Below are positions 11,504-23,457 of a stretch of DNA of 64,000 bases, piece after piece (positions within the stretch are counted from its first letter, which is position 1; each line of letters opens with the position of its first letter). Under the pieces are notes generated by a model. That model worked only from the letters and a program-made list of their open reading frames with translations, searched no databases and was not told where the DNA came from. Origin of the DNA: Chlorops oryzae. Taxonomy: Eukaryota; Arthropoda; Insecta; Diptera; Chloropidae. The position numbers and the translations under genes were made by a program. The DNA lies in assembly GCA_020466095.1 (NCBI GenBank), contig CM035806.1, positions 33,192,571 to 33,256,570 of the forward strand. The letters are read 5' to 3'.

Positions 11504-13934
11504 GACGAATGATTTTAACACTTAAAAAATATCTTTCGCATAATTTCATCATATCATCTTTTCAGAACATAAGTTTGCAAAAAAAAAAAGGAAATCCATT
11601 AGACCAAAATAATGTAAATGAAAGTAATTTTAGACTATAAAAGCTAAAAAAAAAAAATAAATAAAAATCAAGGAAATTCGGGGGGAGAGAGTTATACAAA
11701 AATTCATAAAATACTTTCTTCGTTGTCTTCCATGCCATAACTGTTCGCTTCCTTTTCCTTGAAACTTCACTTAAAATGCAAGTTACTTACTTTGGCCAAT
11801 AACAAGAAAATGTCTTCGTGGAAAGCCCCAAATGTATTCCCATATCCGAACTTTGACCGTAAACATCAAAGTACCCCAAATTAATGTAAATTTACTGCAT
11901 TGCTGCCTCGACGACTCTCTACTCTACTCTACTCGACTTTGGTCTACACTACTGTGCTCTGCTCTGCTCTGCTCTGCTCTACTGCTGTCCGCAGTTGCTT
12001 CAATATTCAAAACTTTAGCACTAGTGTCGAAGAAAAGTTGGATCATCAAAGGGGTTGTTGGTGTCCGTAAAAATTCGGCAGCACATATAAATTACAAATT
12101 TAGCGCGCATTTAGTGTTCTGCCACTTCGGTTCGTTTTGGTGGCCTGAGTGGAATAGTCCTACATGGCAGGATACAACATGCCAGCAACAGCAACGGCAA
12201 CGGTAGCTTTCACTGACCCGAGCCTATTAAATTTCAAATGAAATGGGCTAGCAACTTTGGTTTTCCGAACTGTAGGCCGCAAATGTGTTATTAGAAAGAA
12301 AAGAAAGGAGAGAAAAAAAAACACACACACACACAAAGTACATCGGAAAGAGAAGTGTTTTAAGCAGAAGTGGCAGTGAAAGTTTTGGGGTAACAAATTG
12401 ATGTACCAAAGTGCTCACGGCATATCGGCTCAATGGCTGTCCGTTTCGGAACAAGCGAATTTATTGCCTCGTCGTGCTTCAGGTTGCAGGTAACTCGCAC
12501 ATTTAACGAAGGTTTCGCTTTTACTTTGAACTTTGCACTTGAAATTTCGCGCAAGCAATTCAAAAAATTAAAATTGAAATAAAATTAAATTAAATAAAAT
12601 ACAATGAAAAGCAAATTGCAAATGCATGGAAAAACCTGAAGAGAATTAAAGCGGATCTGAATTTAAGCTCGAAATCATAGAAATCCATGAAGGAAAACAA
12701 AAAACCTGACTATTTGCCATCGAGAAGTTTCTTCTGCTTGTCCTTCGCGTCGACTGTCGCCTAATCGAAGTGACACGAACAGATTCAGCACTTTTTGCCT
12801 TTGGTTGTTCGAAAATTTGCATCCTTGCAACCATCCTGCAGGCCGCGAGCTGCCCATCCCCTCGCTGTCTATCGCTAACAATTTGAATTAATCATGCGAT
12901 AACTAGATGTAAATGCAATTCATTGAATATTTGCGCCACCATTTCCATCTTTTTGATCTGTTCCGTCTTCTTCACTCTCTCTCTCGCCCTCTCGCCCTCT
13001 CGCCCTCTCACCAGCGCTTCATTTCGCCTTTCCGTCCTATTGCATTTTATTTTTTTGTATTTTTCTTTTACTTGCCCGAAAGATGAAGATTAAAAAAGTT
13101 TTGAATCAAATTTTAGATTTTGGCGAAAAGTAGAAAATGTCTGCAACGGATTATCGAGCGCATTTTAATGTCGGCTCTGTCAGAAAGATGTTAGCCGATG
13201 GCAGTGCAGTGCATCAGTGCAAACAGGCTGGCAGGCTCGCAGGCAGTCTGGCAGATAGGCAAGAAGGCTTTCAGGACACTTGCAAGAATGTGTAAAGCTT
13301 TTTGTAAAACATAGTTTATTTGAGAATGAAATTTACGCCAAATTTGTTCCAACAGTTTTCGGATTGTCGCGAGGAAGATGTGCAATCGGCAGCAAAAGGG
13401 AGGGCGGGGAATAGAAAATCCAAGAAAAGCGAAGAAATAGAAGGAAAAGGGATTTTGGCGAACAACAAAAGCGCAATGCTAAAGAAGCGAAATTACAGGA
13501 TTGGCTTGCGCAATGAATGCTCATTCAGCTGGATTATTTTTTCTACGTACATACCTACTCGAATATTTAAATTCCATTTTATATTATTATTTTTTTAAAC
13601 TTAAATTGAAAGTGTAAAGCAAGGTGCCCAAAATTCAATGTATTCATTATCGTCCGTTAGAAAAAATGTGCTCACAAAATTTAAACGCGGATGCGACACT
13701 AACGTCAGTAGCTTTCAGTCCCGAATTCAAGAATGCGGTAAATGGTACTTTTGATTCTAATTACTTTTGTCGAGGTCATGCGGATATTTTGATGTATCTG
13801 TATATATAGGCAGGTCCGAAAGGCAATCAGATTGTATGGGGATGGGACAAAAACGTTACTTTTAAAAAAAAAGCCCATGTATGACAAAAATGAGATTGTT
13901 AATAGGTATAAAATTATATAAAAATTTGGGAAAT
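11504..13934. other. Intronic sequence, no gene seen
   Basis: Mixed-composition sequence with a CTCTG run at 11951-11985 and a CTCGCC run at 12975-13010. No coding region could be supported. Confidence 0.55.
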
Positions 13935-14730
13935 ATTTTCTTCTCTTGTCCTTCTCTTCCTTTCTCTTCCTTTCTACTTCCTTACATTCCTTTCTGTTCC
14001 TTTCTCTTCCCTTACATTCCTTTCTGTTCCTTTATATTCCTTTTTCTTATCTGCACTTCTCTTTCTTTCTTTTCTTGTCTCTTCTTTTCTCATCCGTTAT
14101 CTTCCTTTATCTTTCTTTCTCTGCCTTTCTCTGCCTTTCTCTGCCTTTCTCTGCCTTTCTCTCCCTTTATATTCCTTTATATTCCTTTCTCTTATCTTAT
14201 CTTCACTTCACTTCTCTTCCTTTCTTTTCGTTTCTTGTCTCTTCTTTTCTCTTCCTTTCTCTTCCTCTCTCTTTTCTCTTCCTTTATCTTATCTTCACTC
14301 GTCTTCCTTTCTTTTCTTGTCTCTTTTTTTCTCTTGCTTTCTCCTACTTTCTCGTGATTTCTTTTCCTTTCTCTTCCTTTCTCTTCTATTCTCTTTTATT
14401 CTCTTCCATTCTCTTCTATTCTCTTCTATTCTCTTCCATTCTCTTCCTTTCTCTTCATTTCTCTTCATTTCTCTTCATTTCTCTTCCTTTATCTTCCTTT
14501 CTCTTCATTTCTCTTCATTTCTCTTCATTTCTCTTCATTTCTCTTCCTTTGTTTTCTTTTCTTTTCCTTTCTCTTACTTTCTCTTCCATTTTCTTCCATT
14601 CTCTTCCGTTCTCTTTCATTCTCTTCCTTTATCTTCCATTGTCTTCTTTTCTTATCTTTTCTTTTCCTTTCCCTTTCTTTATCTTCTTTTCTCTTTCTCT
14701 CTCGATTCAGTCTCTTCCTTTTTCTTCCCT
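13935..14730. repeat. Decamer polypyrimidine array, (TTCTCTTCAT)-like
   Basis: About 800 bp of C/T-rich sequence with a clear 10-bp period, clearest at 14390-14640 where units such as TTCTCTTCAT and TTCTCTTCCT alternate. Scattered A bases keep several frames open. It is not coding. Confidence 0.9.
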
Positions 14731-16457
14731 TATATCATAATTAGCTATTATTTAGATCACTTTCAGCTTCAAAAAGAATTTCAATTCATATCCAGATTTT
14801 TTTACCCTCTTTAATCGCATTTCAATTCTTGCTTCTCTTTAAATATTAAGGAATAAAAAAATTTGATCGAAATTCCCCAATTGAGTAAGTAAACATACAC
14901 ACACATCTTAGAGTTATTAAATACCAAAGAAACTTGTAATGTCTCGCACATATTAAACCCATTTGTAAATCTCAACTTTGTTCCCCTTTTACATGGATTT
15001 TATTTCAGTTCTTTTTTCTTCTTCTTTATTTTTCATTTTTATTTTTTTATTTTTTTGCTTTACTTTTATTATTAGTGGCACTCCCGCAACGATATATAAA
15101 AGTTATTCATGCGTTTTCCCCAAAGAATACTTGCATACGCTCCAATGTTCCAATGTTGTTACTCCTAACTAAAAAGAGCTATAACGTCGACCTAAAAGCA
15201 CCATGCAAGCTAACACGACACACTCTTTCCTTCTGACTCCCACTTAGTCTGTCCCTCTGCCTCTCCCTCCCCGTTTATCGCTCACGCTCTTTATCGGTAT
15301 ATCTCCCTCTTAAATTGTAATGAATATGAACAGCGCACATTACACGCAACATCGCAGCTATCATCTACCATCTACCATCTAGCAGCTTCTAGGTAGCTAC
15401 CGACTGCGAGCTACCAGCTATCAGCTAACAGGCAGCTGCCTGCAGCATTAAATCGCAAAGCAGCACTGCACACAATGGCGCCATATTAAATTTCACTTTC
15501 GTCTGTGACATTTGCTTGTGCATGACGCTTACAACTTATTTGGGAGTAGTTGCTCAAATTAGTTTATTTCCATTCTTTTTTCTTCTCCCAGTTTTCCTTT
15601 TTTGCTTCGCTTATGTCACTATCCCCTCCACGAAGACCAGCCTTTTATAGTCCTCAAAGTATGCTTGTAAAAATTCCATGTTCATTGCTTTCATTCACGG
15701 CACAACGCGCGCCACCACCACGAATTCGGAAGGGATATCAGAATTTCACCTGAAATAATCGCAATCGCTGGCGCGGCTAAATGCACACGCGCGCGCCAAA
15801 TGAGAGACACGAATTCCCCCAAAATCTTATTTCGTATTTTGTACTTTCTCTTCTTTATTTTCATCAACCGAAAGTTAAGTGAAGATGGGAAAAGAGACCG
15901 AAAAAAATTGAAGAAAAAAAAGTAAATTCGAATAAAATAAAATGGAAAAAGTTACAGCGCAGTTACAGCGCATTACACCTCGGCAATTCAAAGCGAAATT
16001 CTCTCAGACATATGTACTTGAAAGCCGCATTAACAGTTTGGCGAGCCCAAATCTGTTTATTTATATATATATATATTTTTTTTTACATCGCATGATGGGA
16101 GCTTTTGTATTGTAGTGTCCTAAATATTTTTTGTAATTACATTACATGTAAGAGGAAAATATAACGAATGTCAGGCAAATTGCTGAAGAAAGTTAAATGA
16201 ATTCTTAATTGGTATAGAGAGTTAGAACAGCTCAACTTAAACTTAAGCTTGTGAAGATTTAAAGGGACTTAGATAACAGAACTTAAAAGCTTAACTCGAC
16301 GAATCAATTGATTAAATAACGTTTAAATCTAGAACATCTAGATCAAAGCTTTGAAAATCGAACGAACGTTTTAATCGAGTAGAGAAAAATAAGAAAAAAA
16401 GATTCTAGAAAACAGTTTTAAAGTTAGTAATTGATAGAGCAACAGCAAATATTTAAA
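14731..16457. other. Intronic sequence, no gene seen
   Basis: It contains a local cluster of AGCTA/CATCTA repeats at 15355-15455 and poly-A/T runs. I see no transposon ends. Confidence 0.5.
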
Positions 16458-16579
16458 TTAAGGGGACCTTCTGGTCTAGAGCACGAAAATTATTTTCATA
16501 ATTTTTATTTTTTATTTTTTTTTTTTGGTTTTAAGCCAAATAAAAAACGGGTTTCTAAGTTTGCAGGATTATTATCTTA

Positions 16580-17871
16580 ACAGGTTGGCTGATAAGTCCC
16601 CGGTCTGACACATAGATGGCGTCGCTAGTATTAAATGCATATTATTTTTATATAGTGGCAACCTTCAAATGATTCGTGTCAAAATTTGACGTCTGTAAGT
16701 CAATTAGTTTGTGAGATAGAGCGTCTTTTGTGAAGCAACTTTTGTTATTGTGAAAAAAATGGAAAAAAAGGAATTTCGTGTTTTGATAAAATACTGTTTT
16801 CTGAAGGGAAAAATACAGTGGAAGCAAAAACTTGGCTTGATAATGAGTTTCCGGACTCTGCCCCAGGAAAATCAACAATAATTGATTGGTATGCAAAATT
16901 CAAGCGTGGTGAAATGAGCACGGAGGACGGTGAACGCAGTGGACGCCCGAAAGAGGTGGTTATCGACGAAAACATCAAAAAAATTCACATAATGATTTTG
17001 AATGACCGTAAAATGAAGTTGATCGAGATAGCAGAGGCCTTAAAGATATCAAAGGAACGTGTTGGTCATATCATTCATCAATATTTGGATATGAAAAAGC
17101 TCTGTGCAAAATGGGTGCCACGCGAGCTCACATTTGACCAAAAACAACAACGTGTTGATGATTCTGAGCGGTGTTTGCAGCTGTTAACTCGCAATACACC
17201 CGAGTTTTTGCGTCGATATGTGACAATGGATGAAACATGGCTCTATCACTACACTCCTCAGTCCAATCGACAGTCGGCTGAGTGGACAGCGATCGGTGAA
17301 CCGTCTCCGAAGCGTGGAAAGACTCAAAAGTCCGCTGGCAAAGTAATGGCCTCTGTTTTTTGGGATGGGCATGGAATAATTTTTATTGATTATCTTGAGA
17401 AGGGAAAAACCATCAACAGTGACTATTATATGTCGTTATTGGAGCGTTTGAAGGTCGAAATCGCGGCAAAACGGCCCCATATGAGGAAGAAAAAAATGTT
17501 GTTCCACCAAGACAAAGCACCGTGCCACAAGTCATTGAGAACGATGGCAAAAATGAATGAATTAGGCTTCGAATTGCTTCCCCACCCACCGTATTCTCCA
17601 GATCTGGCCCCCAGCGACTTTTTCTTGTTCTCAGACCTCAAAAGGATGCTCGCAGGGAAAAAATTTGGCTGCAATGAAGAGGTGATCGCCGAAACTGAGG
17701 CCTATTTTGAGGCAAAACCGAAGGAGTACTACCAAAATGGTATCAAAAAATTGGAAGGTCGTTATAATCGTTGTATCGCTCTTGAAGGGAACTATGTTGA
17801 ATAATAAAAACTAATTTTGACAAAAAAATGTGTTTTTCTTTGTTAGACCGGGGACTTATCAGCCAACCTGT
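16580..17871 (+). mobile_element. Himar1-like mariner (irritans subfamily), full length
   Basis: A 1292-bp element with perfect 27-bp terminal inverted repeats, 16580-16606 and 17845-17871 (starting ACAGGTTGGCTGATAAGTCC). It is flanked by TA at 16578-16579 and 17872-17873. The repeat and the encoded protein are very close to those I remember for Himar1 of the horn fly. It is inserted inside the foldback element, so it is the younger of the two. Confidence 0.95.
16759..17804 (+). pseudogene. Himar1-like mariner transposase with one frameshift
   Basis: The frame opens at the ATG at 16759 (MEKKEFRV, as in Himar1) but shifts by one base in an A-run near 16808-16814; from about 16818 to the TAA at 17802-17804 the rest is open for 328 codons. 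Catalytic positions are kept: Asp in MDETW (17229), Asp in the HQDxAPCH block (17511) and Asp in PDLAPSDFF (17616), the last two 35 codons apart. Two points differ from an active copy: the frameshift, and Lys instead of the usual Asn right after the second catalytic Asp. No other stop is present, so the copy is young but probably cannot make a normal transposase. Sequence error in the A-run is an alternative. Confidence 0.9.
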
Positions 17872-18980
17872 TATTTAAAAAAGTACCTCCGTGGCGTACA
17901 CGATTTCTTAAGTTCGGTTTATGTGGAAAAAAAGAATACATTTTATTAATCAGAATGAATGCGGCTATCGCGTGAGCTAGAACAAAAAAAAAAAAAAAAA
18001 CATTTCAAAATTGACAAAATGGCGCAATTTTTAATTTAACACATCCAAAAACGCACTTTTTTTGACCATTTTTTTGTTGAAAAAATATGAAGTTGTCGAA
18101 ATAAAAATTTGATTCTAGCTCACGCGATAGCCATTGACGTTGTGCATAATATCTGTGGTCTTATGGAAGAGTAGCTTAAGTCGACTTAAGCTTAAAATGA
18201 GTTATTAATACCACTGAATTCCCTTCAAAGAGACGCATCATTAGGTAAAACCCTTGTCTTCGTAACATTCTTCTAGGAAAAGTTATTCAAGAAATAAAGT
18301 TCCGTTTGACATGGGAAGGTATATGAAATGTAAAACTTTTAAGCTCTTTTTCTCGAAACAGCATTTTTCGACTTAAGCTACTCTTCCATAAGACCACAGA
18401 TATATAAAAATTTCAAACAAATCGGTTCGATGGTTTTTTTGTTTTCATGTACGCCAAGTCAAAAAAAATAGTTTTGAGATAAACGCGTTCAAAGTTGCTT
18501 TGATCAATCGCGCTGCCTCCTGTCTCCACCTACTAAAACGGCTGTAGTAAAGAATATATTGTCAATATCTTCACGAAACTTTGCCAGCATATTCTAAGAA
18601 GTCTATTCTTCCGAAATTTATGGAAAAAAAATAATCGATTTTCAAAAAATTCTAGGTCAGAAGGTCCCCCTTAGGAACCTAAAAGTATGCTTATAAATAC
18701 TTATTATATTTTTGCTCTTCAGAACTCTGTTAATTCTTACAACTGTTTTGATTTAAGAACAAAACGATCAAGGCTTTCATTAAGTTCTGCATGGATAAAT
18801 GTTTTAAAATTATACAAATTGGTTTTTCAATATTTAAAAGCATACATATAGGTGTTGAATTCAATTATTTCAATTCAACACGCAAAACAATATATTTTCC
18901 GGTTGATAGAAATGTTTCAATTTTTATATCTAAATATGTACGTCCCTTTGGACACGGTTTTCTAGGAAATGTATTGCGAG

Positions 18981-19652
18981 CACGGTTGCCACTCAAAAAT
19001 ATTTTTCGGGACCAAAATACATGAGAAAAAGGACAAAAATAACAAAAAGGGACCAACGGTTTCTTTCTTTCATTGGAATACAAATATTGCTTCCGATAGA
19101 GGAAGTTTAGAGAGTTATGGACCAAAAACCAAAAAAATGCGAAAAATTCATGGCGTACGATTTGGATAAAAATTTATATATTGAATAAGTGAAAAATTCT
19201 AAGAATTTTAGCACTAAAATAAAAAAAAAAAACTGGTCCTTTCTGGACCCGTTTGGAACAAGACCAAAACTAAACTAGTTGTAATCCATTTCTTGAAAAA
19301 ATTTTGACCCGCCCTTAACACAGAATTCAGGAAGCTTGGTCAAATAAAACTAACAGACAAAAAGTGTATTGCCATCTTGTACTTAGGCTGGTGACAATCC
19401 ATATAATTAGTTACAATCAACAGTGATGTCAACGAATTTAATATTTCGCTTTATGTATACCTACAAAGCTTATTCTCTAGCATGATGAACCACTGCAAAG
19501 AATGTAATACATGCTATATACTACAAAATTTTTAGTTATACATATGGAGGAACATATATGAAAAAGGACCAAATGTAAAATAAAGGGACCAGCGGACCAA
19601 ATGGTAAAAATGGGACCGTTTTTGGTCCAAATGGACCAAAGTGGCAACCGTG
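18981..19652. mobile_element. hAT-type non-autonomous transposon
   Basis: A 672-bp element whose ends are CACGGTTGCCACT (18981-18993) and its exact inverse (19640-19652). An 8-bp direct repeat, ATTGCGAG, flanks it at 18973-18980 and 19653-19660. An 8-bp target duplication and short CA...TG-type ends are hallmarks of the hAT superfamily. GGACCAAA-type motifs in both orientations recur near both ends, likely binding sites for a transposase supplied elsewhere. There is no coding region. Confidence 0.92.
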
Positions 19653-19660
19653 ATTGCGAG

Positions 19661-22600
19661 TCTTGGATATTTTCCAAAAACTCCAATTAAGCTTCATTAG
19701 TGATTAATTTGTGAACATTATCTATACCTACATATAAACTACCAAAACTGTTTTGAAATAATCCTTCCTCTATCAAACCACAAAAAAAAAAAAAAAAAAC
19801 CAAAAACAAAAATCAAATAAAATAAAATGCGGCACTATTGATAATTTTTGTTGACTTCAAATTTTAAGTGATTACATTTCCATGCCACATTTCGACATTA
19901 AATGCCATAACACACATACAAATATGTATGTATATATATATATATTGTGTATATTTAAGAAAACATATTGCAGGAAATTTCAAGATAATATTGTAAGCGA
20001 AATGCCTCACAGTAGCCATAGCACTAATCTTCATCAAAAACATATTATTTCATAATTATGAATGTGGCCGCAGGACACACTGGCAAACAGACGCAACGCA
20101 ACTTCACACAAAACAGTGCGAGTCCAACGCATGGCAGAACTGCTATAATGTTTGTGCAAATAGCTTAAAGGCGTTTTCGCTTCCTTCAAAGGACGAAAGG
20201 AAAACATTGAAAGCACTGAACTGGTTTTATTTGCGTTCGCAACAACGCAGCACAAATTTTTAATGTATTTTTGCAGCTTCTTCCATGTTATCTTCTTTTA
20301 AGAAGCTTTATATTATAAGGAAAAAGTTTAAAAATTATAAAAAAAATGAATATTAAAGAAAAAACAAATATATATACATATACATATATATATTAAAGAA
20401 TATGAAAAAGTTAGAGAAGTCGAAGAAGAGAGTGATGGAGGAAAGAGGACAAAGCAAAATCGCTACTGGCTGAAATAGAAAATTTTCTTTTACAAACGAA
20501 ACTATCTTCTTTTAGCTCCAGACAAAGGACCAACGATAGAAGTGACTATGAAAATGAACATAAAAACACAAAGCGAAGAAATTCAAAAAAAAAAAAAAAT
20601 ATATTTATATATATATATATATATATAAGTATAAGTATAAGAAATGCAATGAAATGAAATAAAAGAAAAGACATCTCTACCTACACATCTTCGAGCGTCC
20701 TTCTTCTCCAACAAAGTGCTTCAGAGAGTCATAGTAGCAAATTAAGCTGTTTGCTTACAAAACTAAAAGCTCACAGAAGCGAAGTGAAGCGACGCGAAGA
20801 GAAAAACATTCGAAAAGTATTTCTGAAGCAATTTGCATCACAATACATTTTCAATACGCAAATTTTACGCAAATCGTAACACGTAATCAAACAGGACTCG
20901 AACTTTCCTCAACTCCGATTTCCCAATCGCAGCGGGAAGCGGGTACTTTAAGCGGGAATCATGCAGTGTGATGGTGGCTGTGGAAAGTTTCGTAGAAAAA
21001 TAGGAAGAAAAATACACACACCCACACAAATGCAAGAAAAGTGTAAGAAAAGAATCGTGAAGAGAAAAGAGCGTCAGAGAAAGAGATAGAGAGAGAGAGA
21101 GAGAGGTGAAGAGCATAATTCCGTACGACACTTGCCGAACACATCATTCCTTATGATCATGATTATGCTCGCCCCTTAAAGTATGCTACACTAAGTTTTA
21201 CTGTAACAAATTTTTTCGCCTTAGCGGCAAGGCGGATGAGGCGATAGGGGACGGTGGTATAAGCAAATATTAACCGATGGTATAGGGGGCAAGAACAAAA
21301 AAAAAATTGAAGAATAAACGGAAGAAAAAAAAAAAACTTCTTTCCATGTTTGCAAGGAAAACGGCTTGATTGCTTTCAAGCATGTTTTAAATTTCTCTCA
21401 GAAATGCAGAAATCGTGTCTGTACACAAATGTTTGGAAAATTTCTATGGAAATTTTTTTCCTTTTTATGCTTTTCTTCTAAGTGAATGGGTGGGATTGCG
21501 GTGCAAGTGCGGATGCGACGGTGGGCGGCAGCGGATAAGGGCAAAAGTGTGTAACGAAGTGCTGCGGTCTGTTATTTTTTAACGTCTAATAGCATCGTGT
21601 TTGCACGCTTGTTCAAAAATAAGGGTGCTAACGTCTTTTCATTCGAGGAGGATATAAAAAGATTTTCTAGTTTTCCAAAGGGATCTTCGATTTTTGTTTA
21701 CATTCCACTTATTGCACAGCAGCATACACACTCGCAATTGTAAGTGCCGCAAAATGTCTTGCTTGATATAAATTTGATACTCTAAACGGACACACACGCA
21801 CACACATGCATATATAAGTTCGTTCAAATCTATATAATAGAATATAGACAGAATATAGATGACTGAGCCGAAAAAAACATCGCTTTTCACTTCCGAATGA
21901 ATATGACTTCAAATGTGAATGTGCCAAATTTTTGTAACAAACTCAATGCATTTTCGCCTTGAAAGGCATTTGCCATTACCTACAAAAGCAACAAGCCATC
22001 ACAGGTACTCAGTTTTAATGCAAAAAAAAACCAAAAGGATATCGAATTGTAGAGATTCCAATGAATTTTTTTACTTCAAATTCGCGCAAAAATCCAAGGG
22101 ATCCATCATTATCATAACCCATGAATGCTGTATGTGAAGTGATGTGAAGTCCTCTTCTGGGCTTTCAATGACTTTTAATAACACCAGTTAACACTAGCCT
22201 TTTCGTTTCATCTATGTATGTATGTATTGAGTTAATACAAAAGGATCTCTTCATGTAGAATGAACAAAAAAAAAAAAAAAAATTATAAGTAATAAAAATA
22301 ATCCCTCGTCAAATGATTTAATGCAAACTTTTTTCTCTATTCTTATTCCAGGTAAATATATCTATCACCTGCTACAAAGCAGCAACAGAAACAACACCAA
22401 CAAGTGCAACTACCACTGCCACAAAGCAATTTGTATTCATTCACTTATGAATATCAAAAATCGAATTTCAAACAAATCACGAAAAAGGTCGAAATCAACG
22501 TGTTTAATTTGCCGCACAACATCCATAAAAGGCCATTTATTACGGCCATCAGATGCTAAATATAATACTTAACAGGACGGAGAGGAAGGTCCGTCCGTCC

Positions 22601-23419
22601 GTGCGTCCGTGCGTCCGCTTGTCCGTCCTTCCCGGTGGTAGTATAAAAGTTAAGCCGTAAGCAATTATATTCCATCTATTGTGTTTTTCGTGGAAAGATT
22701 GTAAAAGCGCAGCGGCATTAGGATAGCGACATTGCCATCATTGAATATTTGGGTTTATAGAGCTAGCTCTATGGGGATATTTGGGCGATGGGGTTGCGGG
22801 GGGTTGGTGCGCGGTGAGGGCGATTTCGATTTCGATATGCTAAGAGATTAAATATTTCAAAGTGGGAATTTTCACGCTAAACTGATTATGAACACCGAAA
22901 CAAAAGCGAATAGCACAGCGCAAATGACTGCCAAAATGTGAGAGAAATTGGACTGAACTGGAGTAGAGTGGACTGGCCTCGGCTCGGCTCGGCTCGACTC
23001 GACTGACATGAAACGAAACGAAACGAAACGTAATGGCGCCGAGTGATGAAAATGTTGGTTGCCATGTTTCGTGATTGCGGTCCAGAATATGCTGCCGTCA
23101 AAACGTCAAGGCATTATCGTTCGAAATCGTCGATTAATCGCCGGGCAACGGTGGGCAATGGGGTTCGGTTATGGATGTTCGATTTTTGTAATTGACCCTT
23201 AAATCGATTAGGTATAGAAAATGGCAAGTAAGAAGCAATATTTCATTTTATTATATTGTTCTTTTTTCATCTTCTTTTTTTGTTTTTTGTCGTTGTTTTT
23301 TTGTTTTTATGCATGCTTATTTTTTGGATACAGAAATTTTGTGCGTGCTCTTTTCGTTCTAGCGATTTCGCACGTTTAAATTTTTTGGAAAAGAGACACA
23401 ACTCAAAATACAGAAGAAC

Positions 23420-23457
<38 letters not shown>

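Larger units (their letters stand above)
16458..18673. mobile_element. Foldback/MITE-like element interrupted by a mariner
   Basis: Outer ends: TTAAGGGGACCTTCTGGTCT at about 16458-16477 pairs with AGGTCAGAAGGTCCCCCTTA at about 18655-18673. Inside are two perfect inverted repeats: 17963-17982 with 18113-18132 (20 bp, GGCTATCGCGTGAGCTAGAA), and 18149-18184 with 18368-18403 (36 of 36, starting ATATCTGTGGTCTTATGG). A shorter pair, TGGCGTACA/TGTACGCCA, lies near 17892 and 18448. Without the mariner the host element would be about 920 bp. It has no coding capacity. No clear target duplication was seen. Confidence 0.75.

Noticed and set aside
10574..11525. Long open frames of Leu-Tyr, Ile-Ser or Lys-Ile repeats on both strands
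   Set aside because: They are translations of the (CTTTAT)n/(CTCTAT)n array, which lacks stop codons in every frame; no start context or conserved domain.
13881..14814. Long hydrophobic Phe/Leu/Ser frames resembling membrane proteins
   Set aside because: The apparent hydrophobicity comes from the C/T decamer array, not from a protein family.
17885..17905. CTCCGTGGCGTA, similar to the tRNA-like module at 5224
   Set aside because: Only about 12 bp match and no B-box follows; it is better explained as an inner arm of the foldback element.
22575..22640. GTCC/GTGC repeats as a third copy of the hairpin-ended ATACCC repeat
   Set aside because: Only the simple GTCC run is shared; the flanking conserved blocks are absent.
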